DNA of 14,741 nt. Origin: Caldivirga sp. (GTDB taxonomy: Archaea; Thermoproteota; Thermoprotei; Thermoproteales; Thermocladiaceae). This document shows, one piece after another, positions 1 to 6,965 of the stretch (position 1 is its first letter; every line of letters begins with the position of its first letter). Both the position numbers and the translations under genes were made by a program. The stretch is taken from NCBI GenBank assembly GCA_028275645.1, contig JAPWUH010000016.1:1-14741 (forward strand). The letters are read 5' to 3'. The notes below the pieces were generated by a model that saw only the letters and a program-made list of their open reading frames with translations, was not told the origin of the DNA and did no database searches.

Positions 1-1385
1 TATTCCTACCCTTCCCAAACGGTGGGAGCATAACGATTTGGCCTGATGAGGGTAGGACGGTTAAGGAGGTTGAACGCTACTCCAAGTTAGACTCCCTAAA
101 CTACCCAAGGTGGGTTTCCTTCTGGGACGCCTTCACATCATTCATAGACCCTCTCCTTTACCTACCACCCCCAAGCCTAGAGGAGCTTATTGACGAGACT
201 AGGAGGCTAACCCCCTTAATGGGGGTCTTGAGGAGTAGGGCTGAGGCCTTCATTGAGGAGTTTGCGTATGCCCTAACCACAAGCGCCGCTAGGATGCTTA
301 ACGACTACTTTGAGTCAGAGGAGCTTAAGGCGGCCTTAGTTGAGGATGGGGTTGTGGGCACCTTCGCCGGCCCATACACACCAGGCACAGCCTACGTGCT
401 GGCCCACCACGTCATGGGTGAGGTTAACGGTGTTAAGGGGGCCTGGGGCTACGTTGAGGGTGGCTTAGGTAGGTTAAGTGAGCTTTTGGCTGAGAGGGCG
501 AGGGGCCTTGGGGTTGATGTACTGCTTAATGTTGGTGTTAGGAGGATACTAGTTAAGGATGGTTCAGTTGTGGGGGTTGAATTGACGGATGGTAGGGTTG
601 TTGAGACTAGGGTCGTTTTATCAAGCGCAGATGTTAAGACAACAATGCTTAAACTACTAGACCCAGACACGCTGGATAAGGATGTTAGGAGGAGGATAAG
701 CAACATTAGGTCAATTGGGGTTTCGGCTAAGGTAATCGGCATTCTTAGTGAGTTACCTAAGTATAGTGTTAAGGATGCGGACCCCATGATTGGGCATAGG
801 GCCTCTGCATTAATAATGCCGAGCGTTGACTACGTTGAGAGGGCTTACCGCGATGCGCTTTCAGGTTCCTTCAGCAGGGAGCCGTGGATATCAATAAACA
901 TACCCACGGTCTACGATCAGTCAATAGCTATGCCGGGCTACCACGTATTCTCAATGTTCATCCAGTATGCCCCCAGGACCCTTAAGTGGGGGCCTGAGGA
1001 TAAGGCTAGGTTCAGGGAGGTTGTTTATGAGACCGTTGAGCAGTACATGCCCGGGTTCAGGGATAGGGTTATTTTTGACCACGTGTTGACGCCGCTGGAT
1101 TACGAGGTTGATTACGGTACAGTTGGGGGTAACATATTCCACGTAGACATGACCCTTGACCAGATATTCACGAATAGGCCAATGCCAGGTATGTCAAGGT
1201 ACTCAACGCCGATTAAGGGGCTTTATCTATGTGGATCGGATACACATCCAGGGGGTGGGGTTACAGGTGCCCCTGGGCATAACGCAGCATTAATGGTGCT
1301 TGAGGATCTTGGGTTAGTTAAGCGTAGTAAAGCGTTTAACCTACTTGACTTATTAACAATGGCCATTAAGCTGCTTAGGATGTGA
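1..1385 (+). CDS. FAD-dependent oxidoreductase, PYROXD2/phytoene-desaturase-like, 5' truncated by window edge
   Basis: The frame is open from the first complete codon at position 3 to the TGA at 1383-1385, giving 460 residues with no start; the gene begins before the window and its N-terminal FAD-binding Rossmann motif is therefore not visible. The first visible stretch contains FLPFPNGG, an RTVKEVERYSKLD segment and DPLLYLPPPSLEEL, a pattern typical of PYROXD2-like proteins. The C-terminus has GLYLCGSDTHPGGGVTGAPG, the conserved FAD-contacting motif of the CrtI/PYROXD2 amine-oxidase superfamily, with HNAALMVLEDLG after it. These proteins are flavin-dependent dehydrogenases; the substrate here cannot be read from sequence. 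It could be carotenoid-related, but a PYROXD2-type protein of unknown substrate is the safer call. It converges with rps12, only 28 nt away. An internal ATG at 219 is not the true start. Confidence 0.85.
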   Translation, partial: FLPFPNGGSITIWPDEGRTVKEVERYSKLDSLNYPRWVSFWDAFTSFIDPLLYLPPPSLEELIDETRRLTPLMGVLRSRAEAFIEEFAYALTTSAARMLNDYFESEELKAALVEDGVVGTFAGPYTPGTAYVLAHHVMGEVNGVKGAWGYVEGGLGRLSELLAERARGLGVDVLLNVGVRRILVKDGSVVGVELTDGRVVETRVVLSSADVKTTMLKLLDPDTLDKDVRRRISNIRSIGVSAKVIGILSELPKYSVKDADPMIGHRASALIMPSVDYVERAYRDALSGSFSREPWISINIPTVYDQSIAMPGYHVFSMFIQYAPRTLKWGPEDKARFREVVYETVEQYMPGFRDRVIFDHVLTPLDYEVDYGTVGGNIFHVDMTLDQIFTNRPMPGMSRYSTPIKGLYLCGSDTHPGGGVTGAPGHNAALMVLEDLGLVKRSKAFNLLDLLTMAIKLLRM

Positions 1386-1413
1386 TGGCTTAGATTACTG
1401 ATTTAAAAATAGC

Positions 1414-3204
1414 TTACCTAATGGGCTTCTGTTTCTTACCGAGTAGTATAGCCTTAAGGCTGACGCCATTAACCTTAATAACCTTAAACCTAACGCCAGG
1501 CAGGTCGCCGTACGCCCTACCCTCTGACCCGCCTATCCTCTCAATTATCACTTCATCATGCTCATTAATCACGTTTAACCCACCATCCCAGGGCACGAAG
1601 GCTGTGACAACCTTACCATTCTTAGTTAGTTGAACCCTAACGCAGTTGCCCGTGACGAAGCCATTGGCTACGAAGTTGTGGTGCTCGCTCTCTGTTGTAA
1701 CATCCCACAGCCTATCATTCCACTCCACAGGCCTCACCTCAGAGACTATATCCCAGACAAGCCCTGAGTCACCTAACCCTAACGTGGCTTCGTTAACCCA
1801 CTTGCTGAAGGGTATGCCCTTAACACCCCTACGTAGGTATTCGTAGGCCAATAGCGCCAGGTAATCACCCCTCCTATTGTATGCGTAGCCTATCCTCCCG
1901 AATAGTCTCATTAGGTTCTCAGCATTATTATGTATGAATATTCCCAGCCTAATGACGCTAACGCCATCCTCCTCTGTTATGCCAGGGTAACTAAACACCG
2001 ATGCCTCCACCCCGAATTCGGAGAGCAGTGCCTTAATGTCGTTTAGGAATGTCTCACCCTGCTTCGCTAAGTGCCTAGCCTTACGGATGATTAACGTTAG
2101 TGGTTTAAATGTCTCTCCATCACCATTAACCTCAGGCTTACTTAATGCCCCGCCGAGGTAGGCGGCTAGGAACTCCACCTTAACGTCTAGGGGCGCTTTC
2201 ATTACCCAGCCAGGTACCCTGAAGCCTTGGGTAACCTTATCACCCACGGGTACGCCTAACGCCTTAAGGAGTGTGAATAATGCCGTTGAATCTATGATTA
2301 TTACGTAGGACTTACCCCTAATTACCTGCGTTAATCCGTTACCCATGGTAATGGAACCCTCCCCATATTCACCAACCTTTAAAACCCTAAAGCCGAGTTC
2401 AACCAGGTCATGGGCCACCTCCTCTAAGTCCTCAAGTTCACCATCAAATATAACATTACCCTCATTTTCAATGTAACTTAAGGATCCACTACTAAGTAGG
2501 CGTCCAACGAGCCTGGCGATTCTGTGAATATTCTTATTACTATATTTAAGCGGTATTAGCCCAAGTTCCCTAAGCTTACCAACCACCTCATCAACCTTGG
2601 AGTTGGGGGGTACAGCCTCCTTAACATCCTCCTCGGTCAATATGACCCTATTGTCATTAAGCGATGCCGCCTCAATGGGTTCCCTGGGGTATACGACAAC
2701 GTAGTCGCCGGGTTTAACATCCTTGAGCGGAATGACACCCCTGCCCGTGTATATTGGGTGATCTCCGCTGGCGATTAGTCTCCTACCGTAGATCGTCCTT
2801 AATTCATAGACCCCATCTTCCTTGAATTCCTCAGGCTCTATATAGAAGAAGTCAACCAGCCTAGTCTCCTCAATGGATTTACCATCCCTATTAAGGTGGA
2901 TTATAGTTACGTCACGCCAATGGTCATTCAGGTTTATGATCCTGGTTGCAACCCTGGGCGTCAGGTTAATCAACGTGTCTGGGGTTACGCACTTCCTGAC
3001 CGCGGCGTTTGGCTTCCTAGCCTCAACGCCAACCTTCTCAAGGACTATACCTCTTGCCATCGGGGCGCCCTCCAGTGGGTCGTACTTCTCCGAGAACCTT
3101 AGGGCCCTCCTCTTATAGTGTATGTCACTCCACCTAAAGCGCTGCCTCTTCCTCTCCAGCTTCCTGGCTGCGTATAGTCCTAGTGGGCTCTTTTTACCAC
3201 TCAC
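1414..3204 (-). CDS. rps12: 30S ribosomal protein uS12 precursor interrupted by an intein
   Basis: The 596-residue product is uS12 split into two exteins. Residues 1-71 (GTG start, [16 protein letters not shown]) and 521-596 ([11 protein letters not shown] to KKQKPIR) join to exactly 147 residues, the usual archaeal uS12 length, and the junction reads [18 protein letters not shown], the PNSA loop that reaches into the decoding centre. Residues 72-520 are an intein, described separately. uS12 is an essential small-subunit protein that monitors codon-anticodon pairing, so splicing is expected to be obligatory. The gene is third in an l30e-nusA-rps12 cluster, starting 31 nt after the nusA stop, with no separate promoter that I can see. 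The loop has Ala where most homologues have Ser (PNAA, not PNSA). The GTG start fits the family's N-terminus. The identification is secure from both extein halves. Confidence 0.97.
   Translation of the reverse strand: MSGKKSPLGLYAARKLERKRQRFRWSDIHYKRRALRFSEKYDPLEGAPMARGIVLEKVGVEARKPNAAVRKCVTPDTLINLTPRVATRIINLNDHWRDVTIIHLNRDGKSIEETRLVDFFYIEPEEFKEDGVYELRTIYGRRLIASGDHPIYTGRGVIPLKDVKPGDYVVVYPREPIEAASLNDNRVILTEEDVKEAVPPNSKVDEVVGKLRELGLIPLKYSNKNIHRIARLVGRLLSSGSLSYIENEGNVIFDGELEDLEEVAHDLVELGFRVLKVGEYGEGSITMGNGLTQVIRGKSYVIIIDSTALFTLLKALGVPVGDKVTQGFRVPGWVMKAPLDVKVEFLAAYLGGALSKPEVNGDGETFKPLTLIIRKARHLAKQGETFLNDIKALLSEFGVEASVFSYPGITEEDGVSVIRLGIFIHNNAENLMRLFGRIGYAYNRRGDYLALLAYEYLRRGVKGIPFSKWVNEATLGLGDSGLVWDIVSEVRPVEWNDRLWDVTTESEHHNFVANGFVTGNCVRVQLTKNGKVVTAFVPWDGGLNVINEHDEVIIERIGGSEGRAYGDLPGVRFKVIKVNGVSLKAILLGKKQKPIR
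1645..2991 (-). mobile_element. Intein in uS12 with degenerate LAGLIDADG endonuclease domain
   Basis: The intein covers residues 72-520 of the precursor (449 aa). Block A is [10 protein letters not shown] with nucleophile Cys72. Block B is [12 protein letters not shown] (142-153), with His149 kept and Ser146 in place of the usual Thr. Blocks F/G are [14 protein letters not shown] then VANGFVTGN, ending in Asn520, with Gly in place of the common penultimate His; the next residue is Cys521 (+1 nucleophile). All residues essential for class 1 splicing are therefore present. Between them lies a roughly 300-residue region with two LAGLIDADG-like helices: [11 protein letters not shown] (232-242) and [11 protein letters not shown] (345-355). 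In both, the catalytic Asp position is lost (Ser239 and Ala353), so DNA cleavage is probably dead. The motif reading is direct; activity is inferred. Confidence 0.94.
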
Positions 3205-3235
3205 AATGGGGCCCTTGGGTTAGCCTTAATAAGCG

Positions 3236-3682
3236 TTATGGTATCTTAACGTTGTCTATGTCGAAGTACCTCTTGGCCAGTAGTATTGCCCTCTTTAGGT
3301 TCTTGTGGTATTTACCTAGGGCTATGCCCTTCTCTTCCTCCTTAACCCTGACCACGGCTATCTTACCGTCGTTGGGTAGTTTGTTTATCGAGACGTTAAG
3401 CACCTTAGCAGGGTAGAGTGCATTCTTAAGCAGCTCCTCCGGGTCGTCTCCGTACTCCACTATCTCAACATCCTTACCCAACAGGTTCTTAAGCTTCTTG
3501 ACATTGATGCCGCCCTTCCCGACGGCCAGGGGCGCGAAGTTCTTGTCGACTATGAATATGACCCTGTTGAACTCGGGGTCGTATATGGCGTCCCTGGGTG
3601 TTATGCCAGTTATACTTTCGAAGAGTGCCGCGTATCTTAACTCCTCGTCTGTGAGTATTATTCGACCCCTACTTCTGGACAT
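3236..3682 (-). CDS. nusA: Archaeal NusA-like transcription/RNA-binding protein (two KH domains)
   Basis: A 148-residue protein starting [20 protein letters not shown], the usual size of archaeal NusA, which consists only of the two KH domains of bacterial NusA without the N-terminal polymerase-binding and S1 parts. The first KH has the GXXG loop in [18 protein letters not shown], followed by [18 protein letters not shown]; the second, more degenerate, is [19 protein letters not shown]. It should bind nascent RNA. The ATG at 3682 is preferred: it has a GGTGG element just upstream and matches the family N-terminus, although the frame is open to a TTG at 3697. The gene overlaps the end of l30e by 14 nt, and rps12 follows after 31 nt, so the three are almost certainly cotranscribed. 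Confidence 0.92.
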   Translation of the reverse strand: MSRSRGRIILTDEELRYAALFESITGITPRDAIYDPEFNRVIFIVDKNFAPLAVGKGGINVKKLKNLLGKDVEIVEYGDDPEELLKNALYPAKVLNVSINKLPNDGKIAVVRVKEEEKGIALGKYHKNLKRAILLAKRYFDIDNVKIP

Positions 3683-3986
3683 TCGGACCACCGGCAATTG
3701 ACAGTATACTACTCTCCCCTGGGTTAATTATAGCGACCACAGCCACCTTATGGTTCCTCCTCAGTGCACTACCCAATTCCCAACTGGTCCCCGCATACGT
3801 AATCACCGGTACTTGGGCTAACTTGGCGTATTTCTCAACGTCCTGCCTAATGCTGGGCGGTGTATTGGCTGCCATTATCACTAGTTTAGCATCCCCATTT
3901 AGTATTGCCCTTATTGATTGCCTGGTGCCTATGGTTAATTTGCCTGTATTTGCCACAACCTGCAGTTCCCGTGCTATATCTATCAT
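3669..3986 (-). CDS. rpl30e: 50S ribosomal protein L30e
   Basis: A 105-residue protein of the L7Ae/L30e/S12e RNA-binding family. Typical L30e segments are [40 protein letters not shown] and [20 protein letters not shown], ending in [15 protein letters not shown]. It is a large-subunit protein; the fold also recognises kink-turn RNA. It is the first gene of the l30e-nusA-rps12 cluster. In many Crenarchaeota these genes follow the RNA polymerase genes rpoB-rpoA1-rpoA2; here the upstream neighbour is a non-coding stretch and an AMMECR1 gene, so the cluster has its own promoter. A TATA box lies 22-31 nt before the ATG, which predicts a leaderless or nearly leaderless transcript. Confidence 0.95.
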   Translation of the reverse strand: MIDIARELQVVANTGKLTIGTRQSIRAILNGDAKLVIMAANTPPSIRQDVEKYAKLAQVPVITYAGTSWELGSALRRNHKVAVVAIINPGESSILSIAGGPNVQK

Positions 3987-4007
3987 CTACCTCTGTCATC
4001 CTTTAGA

Positions 4008-4017
4008 TTTTTATAAA
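4008..4017 (-). promoter_or_regulatory. TATA box of the l30e-nusA-rps12 operon, almost palindromic
   Basis: On the minus strand the sequence reads TTTATAAAAA within AGATTTATAAAAATCT, 22-31 nt before the l30e ATG, which is right for a leaderless archaeal transcript. The same block reads AGATTTTTATAAATCT on the plus strand, so it could also drive rightward transcription from about 4038 into the adjoining non-coding stretch. Only the leftward use is supported by a gene. Confidence 0.75.
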
Positions 4018-4028
4018 TCTTTCGCCTA

Positions 4029-4130
4029 CATGTAGTTGAATGCCCTTAGCCGTTGGGAACAAGCACCCCCTTGACGCTTCACCCCCAATAATTCAGCTAT
4101 CCCTACGGATGTTCGTCATGTAGGTGAATG
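4029..4130. repeat. Direct near-repeat flanking a short non-coding stretch
   Basis: CATGTAGTTGAATG at 4029-4042 recurs as CATGTAGGTGAATG at 4117-4130 (13 of 14 identical, same orientation), bracketing 74 nt without an open frame of note between the l30e promoter and the AMMECR1 stop. The outer parts GCCCTTAGCC (4042-4051) and GGCTATGGGGC (4133-4143) can also pair. Function unknown. This could be a remnant or part of a small RNA; chance is not excluded for a repeat of this length. Confidence 0.4.
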
Positions 4131-4135
4131 GTTGG

Positions 4136-4819
4136 CTATGGGGCAGTTACACCCTTAAGTGGTTTTAAACCCCTTAAATGCTTGTTCATGTACAGTGCCC
4201 TCTCTATGACCTCTCCCCGTGGTTCTAGTTCGTAGAATATCTGAGTCTCGAATAGCTTAACCTCGATGCAGCCCTTACTGCATATTGCCGTGATTAGCAA
4301 GTCCATTGTTAAAGGCTTATTCTCCTCATTAATGAGCCTTTCAGCGAGTTCAACTACCCTATGGGGTAGGTAGGCCTCAACACTACCATTTGGCCTCTTT
4401 ACTATTAAGCCGTGGTAGCCGGGTATGAGTATGTTGCCTAGGTTGCTGATGTCAACCTGCCTGGGTTGGTTGTTAACAATCACCTCAACTACAATCCTCT
4501 TGACGTCGCTAGGTGATAGTGGGCTGTACTTAGGTGAGTTGAAGGCAGCATACCTAGCTATGGTCATTACGTCGTCGTACAGGTTCCTCATTGGGTAGGG
4601 TGAGCCAATATTCCCCCTAAGCTCCCTAACCCTAACACCATTGCTTACCCTAATCTTCTCTATGGAAACCCAGACGCCTAAGCTCATTGCCCTGAGTCTC
4701 TCAGCGCTAGGGATGTTGGGCTGCTGTACATTTAAACCCAGCCTACTCTCAATGGCGTACCTAGCCAGCTTAACCAATGCAGCACCATCACTGGGTTGTA
4801 ATGGCTTAAAAAAGTCCAT
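4136..4819 (-). CDS. AMMECR1-domain protein
   Basis: A 227-residue protein fitting the single-domain archaeal AMMECR1 family. The family's signature motif, usually LRGCIG, appears as LRGNIGSPYP at residues 67-76, preceded by GVWVSIEKI and followed by a YDDVMTIARYAAFNSPKYSP segment like the conserved helix and loop of the family. Later parts include IPGYHGLIVKRPNGSVEAYLP, matching the family's GxxGLIxxxGxxxxxxLP pattern. The biochemical function of AMMECR1 proteins is not established. The signature Cys is Asn here, which argues against any universally required thiol. A TATA-like AACTTAAAACTT lies about 29 nt upstream of the ATG, so the mRNA is probably leaderless. It is transcribed alone. Confidence 0.9.
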   Translation of the reverse strand: MDFFKPLQPSDGAALVKLARYAIESRLGLNVQQPNIPSAERLRAMSLGVWVSIEKIRVSNGVRVRELRGNIGSPYPMRNLYDDVMTIARYAAFNSPKYSPLSPSDVKRIVVEVIVNNQPRQVDISNLGNILIPGYHGLIVKRPNGSVEAYLPHRVVELAERLINEENKPLTMDLLITAICSKGCIEVKLFETQIFYELEPRGEVIERALYMNKHLRGLKPLKGVTAP

Positions 4820-4842
4820 TAATGTTAACTACCCTTGATCAA

Positions 4843-4853
4843 GTTTTAAGTTT
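4843..4853 (-). promoter_or_regulatory. TATA box of the AMMECR1 gene
   Basis: On the minus strand this reads AACTTAAAACT, centred about 29 nt before the ATG at 4819, consistent with leaderless transcription. The element lies just beyond the 3' end of the proposed structured RNA at 4897-5063. Confidence 0.6.
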
Positions 4854-4896
4854 CACTCAATCACTAACCCGTAATATTCATGTATGGACACTACTG

Positions 4897-5063
4897 AGTC
4901 ACCTGTGGAAAAGGTAGGTTCCTCCAAGCCGTCTCTCTGGAGGTGGTGGGTTGTTCCCGCCGTCTTCTTCTCGGCGGTCTCCCTAGGGCCGCTCACCGTA
5001 GTGGCTTCCCAACGGTCGCTAGGGGTTCCTTGCAGCTACGGGTCTCGGAAACCCAGGGTAACC
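4897..5063 (-). ncRNA. Candidate structured RNA, family not recognised
   Basis: A GC-rich island in AT-richer flanks that folds compactly. Terminal helix: GGTTACC at the 5' end (5063-5057) pairs with GGTGACT at the 3' end (4903-4897). Inside, in plus coordinates: a hairpin at 5040-5054; a helix CCCTAG/CTAGGG (4981-4986 with 5019-5024) capped by ACCGT/ACGGT (4995-4999 with 5012-5016); a perfect 6-bp hairpin CCGCCG/CGGCGG (4957-4962 with 4972-4977); and another CCTCCA/TGGAGG (4921-4926 with 4938-4943). The minus strand is chosen because its loops are purine-rich (for example AGAAGAAGA) and because a TATA box ends about 21 nt upstream of the 5' end. I looked for RNase P, SRP, 5S and tRNA signatures and found none I trust. 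Length about 170 nt. Confidence 0.55.
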
Positions 5064-5083
5064 AATTAAAGGTATTAGGACTA

Positions 5084-5093
5084 GGTTTATATC
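5084..5093 (-). promoter_or_regulatory. TATA box for the minus-strand structured RNA
   Basis: The minus strand reads GATATAAACC, centred about 25 nt before position 5063, where the terminal helix of the proposed RNA begins. Spacing is what an archaeal promoter requires. The remaining non-coding stretch, 5101-5246, shows no open frame, repeat or helix that I can support. Confidence 0.5.
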
Positions 5094-5246
5094 TAACCGA
5101 GGATTAACCATTAACGAAAAATAAACACCACAAACAATCATGAAAACCAAACCAGCCCCTAATAGCGTTGAGCCGGATATTGATAGGCATTATTGCTACT
5201 ATATGGCATTAATAGGAGGGAAATAGCCTTAACCTAAACCCTGAAA

Positions 5247-5257
5247 ATGTTTAAATG
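5247..5257 (+). promoter_or_regulatory. TATA box of the rrp41-rrp42 operon
   Basis: ATGTTTAAATG centred about 28 nt before the ATG at 5281. The spacing fits a leaderless transcript beginning at or just before that ATG, and is one reason to prefer it over the in-frame GTG at 5269. Confidence 0.65.
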
Positions 5258-5280
5258 CTAAGCAAAGGGTGGTTACAAGT

Positions 5281-6009
5281 ATGGCAAAGCAACCACCAGT
5301 ACCGCTGCTGAGTAATGGTAAGAGGGTTGATGGTAGGTTACCTGAGGAGCATAGGCCAGTTACCATGCAGGTTGGCGTACTACCCAACGCCAATGGGAGT
5401 GCCCTAGTGGCCTACGGCAACACAATAGTCTTAGCCGCCGTTTATGGGCCTAGGGAGCCTATACCACGCTACATAACGGCCCCTGACAAGGCGGTGATTA
5501 GGGTTAGGTACCACATGGCCCCGTTCAGCACTGATGATAGGAAGAACCCGGCCCCAACTAGGAGGGAGATTGAGATCAGTAAGGTGGTTAAGGAGGCCCT
5601 TGAGGCTGTTGTCTTCCTAGAGCAGTACCCCAAGTCAACCATAGACGTCTTCCTCGAGGTTCTCCAGGCTGATGGAAGCACCAGGGTGACGTCCATAACG
5701 GCCGCGTCGTTGGCGTTGGCGGATGCGGGGATACCGTTAAGGGACTTGGTGATTGGGGTATCCGTGGGTAAGGTGGGTGACACAGTCATAGTGGACTTAA
5801 ATAAGCTTGAGGATAACTACGGAGACGGCGACCTACCCATAGCCATAGCCTACAGGAAGGGTTGGATACTGCTGATGCAGCTTGATGGTGTTTGGAAGCC
5901 TAGTGAGGTTAAGAGGGGCCTTGAACTTGCCTTCAAGGCGGCTGAGAACATATACAGGATCATGAGGGAGACTTTAAAGGGCAAGTACATGATGGTGGTT
6001 CAGCAATGA
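5281..6009 (+). CDS. rrp41: Exosome catalytic subunit Rrp41 (RNase PH family)
   Basis: A 242-residue RNase PH-fold protein that forms the hexameric exosome ring with Rrp42 and carries the phosphorolytic 3'-5' RNA-degrading site. Conserved segments: GKRVDGRLPEEHRPV, YGNTIVLAAVYGPREP, VRYHMAPFSTDDRKNPAPTR, and ADGSTRVTSITAASLALADA. The paired Arg of TRREIEISK (residues 94-95) should bind phosphate and RNA, and the acidic cluster DLNKLEDNYGDGDLP contains the catalytic Asp pair at about 178 and 184, so the subunit looks active. Start at ATG 5281 because of the TATA spacing; the frame is open to GTG 5269. The gene overlaps rrp42 by ATGA. The common archaeal partner rrp4, usually just upstream, is absent here. 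Confidence 0.97.
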   Translation: MAKQPPVPLLSNGKRVDGRLPEEHRPVTMQVGVLPNANGSALVAYGNTIVLAAVYGPREPIPRYITAPDKAVIRVRYHMAPFSTDDRKNPAPTRREIEISKVVKEALEAVVFLEQYPKSTIDVFLEVLQADGSTRVTSITAASLALADAGIPLRDLVIGVSVGKVGDTVIVDLNKLEDNYGDGDLPIAIAYRKGWILLMQLDGVWKPSEVKRGLELAFKAAENIYRIMRETLKGKYMMVVQQ

Positions 6010-6842
6010 GCTACCCATTCGAAATAATACCATCACTGAGGAGGGAGACGTTAAGGAGGCTGATAAGTGAGGGTAAGAGGCCCGACAATAGGCAGTTGCT
6101 CGGTATGAGGGACTTGTCGATAAGGGTTGGTGTAGTTAAGACAGCTGACGGTAGTGCCATAGTTAACCTGGGCAACACCAAGGTCATAGCCGGAGTTAAG
6201 TTTGAACTGGGTAAGCCCTTTGAGGATACCCCCAATGAAGGTAACCTAATTGTTAACCTGGAGACCCCGCCATTAGCTGCACCAACATTTGAACCTGGCC
6301 CACCCGACGAGAACGCCATTGAGATCGCCAGGATTATTGATAGGGCTCTTAGGCACAGTAACTACATACCACTGAGGGACTTGGTGATAATACCGGGTAA
6401 GTCCGTCTACACGATGTGGATAGACATATATGTCCTAAACCACGACGGAAACCTAATAGACTCATCAATGTTAGCCGCAGTCTCAGCAATAGCCAATGCC
6501 CAGGTGCCGAGGGCTATAATTGACGGTGATAATGTTAAACTGGATAAGTCAACGAAGGTTCAGCTTAACGTTAACCCCCAGAACATGCCACTGACGGTGA
6601 CCTATTACAAAATAGACAAGTACCTAATAGTTGACCCAACCCTGGAGGAGGAGGTCATGAGTGATGGTAGGTTCACCGTCGCCTCAGATGGCGAGAACAT
6701 AGTAGCCCTCCAGAAGGGTAGCGGCTACTTTACGCCTGAGGAGGTTGACTTAATGATCAACAACACGATAAGCATTGTAAAGGATCTTAAGATTAAGGTG
6801 CTTGAGATGGTTAAAACCCCAGCCGGGTCTCTAATGCTTTAG
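6006..6842 (+). CDS. rrp42: Exosome non-catalytic ring subunit Rrp42
   Basis: A 278-residue RNase PH-fold protein of the Rrp42 type, which alternates with Rrp41 in the archaeal exosome ring and contributes to RNA binding without its own active site. Diagnostic parts: SLRRETLRRLISEGKRPDNR, VKTADGSAIVNLGNTKVIAG, GPPDENAIEIARIIDRALRH, and LIDSSMLAAVSAIANAQVPR. The region matching the Rrp41 Asp pair reads YLIVDPTLEEEVMSDGRFTV, the family's non-catalytic form. Its ATG overlaps the TGA of rrp41 (ATGA), with a GGTGGTT ribosome-binding element 6-12 nt upstream, indicating coupled translation and matched amounts of the two ring subunits. Convergent with dnaG; T-rich DNA follows the stop. Confidence 0.97.
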   Translation: MSYPFEIIPSLRRETLRRLISEGKRPDNRQLLGMRDLSIRVGVVKTADGSAIVNLGNTKVIAGVKFELGKPFEDTPNEGNLIVNLETPPLAAPTFEPGPPDENAIEIARIIDRALRHSNYIPLRDLVIIPGKSVYTMWIDIYVLNHDGNLIDSSMLAAVSAIANAQVPRAIIDGDNVKLDKSTKVQLNVNPQNMPLTVTYYKIDKYLIVDPTLEEEVMSDGRFTVASDGENIVALQKGSGYFTPEEVDLMINNTISIVKDLKIKVLEMVKTPAGSLML

Positions 6843-6858
6843 GGTCATTATTAAGAAG

Positions 6859-6876
6859 TTTTTAACTTAAATTTTT
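6859..6876 (+). terminator. T-tract terminator after rrp42
   Basis: Two runs of five T (6859-6863 and 6872-6876) shortly after the rrp42 stop, in AT-rich DNA between two convergent genes. Archaeal termination commonly uses such T-runs without a hairpin. The rest of 6843-6965 has recurring TTAAGTTAA-like words and no gene. Confidence 0.5.
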
Positions 6877-6965
6877 AAAATACTAGGTATGTTAAGTTAA
6901 TTATCGTGTTTGGGCTATGTCATAATTTAAATATCTTAACTTAGATCAGTAGCCGACGAAACCTA

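Noticed and set aside
3683..3697. TTG at 3697 as the nusA start
   Set aside because: It would add five residues absent from typical homologues; the ATG at 3682 has a better upstream GGTGG element and matches the MSR-type family start.
4897..5063. RNase P RNA (type T), SRP RNA or 5S rRNA identity for the structured segment
   Set aside because: No GGAAA-type CR-I or ACAGAA CR-V words for RNase P, no GGAA/AGCAG S-domain motif for SRP, and only a short chance resemblance (GCCGCTCACCGTAGTGG) to 5S rRNA without the rest of the molecule.
4884..5069. Plus-strand open frame of 61 codons between the AMMECR1 gene and rrp41
   Set aside because: It covers the same GC-rich hairpins as the proposed RNA; its translation is low-complexity Ser/Val/Pro with no family features and it has no convincing start context. 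It is better explained as a by-product of an RNA gene.
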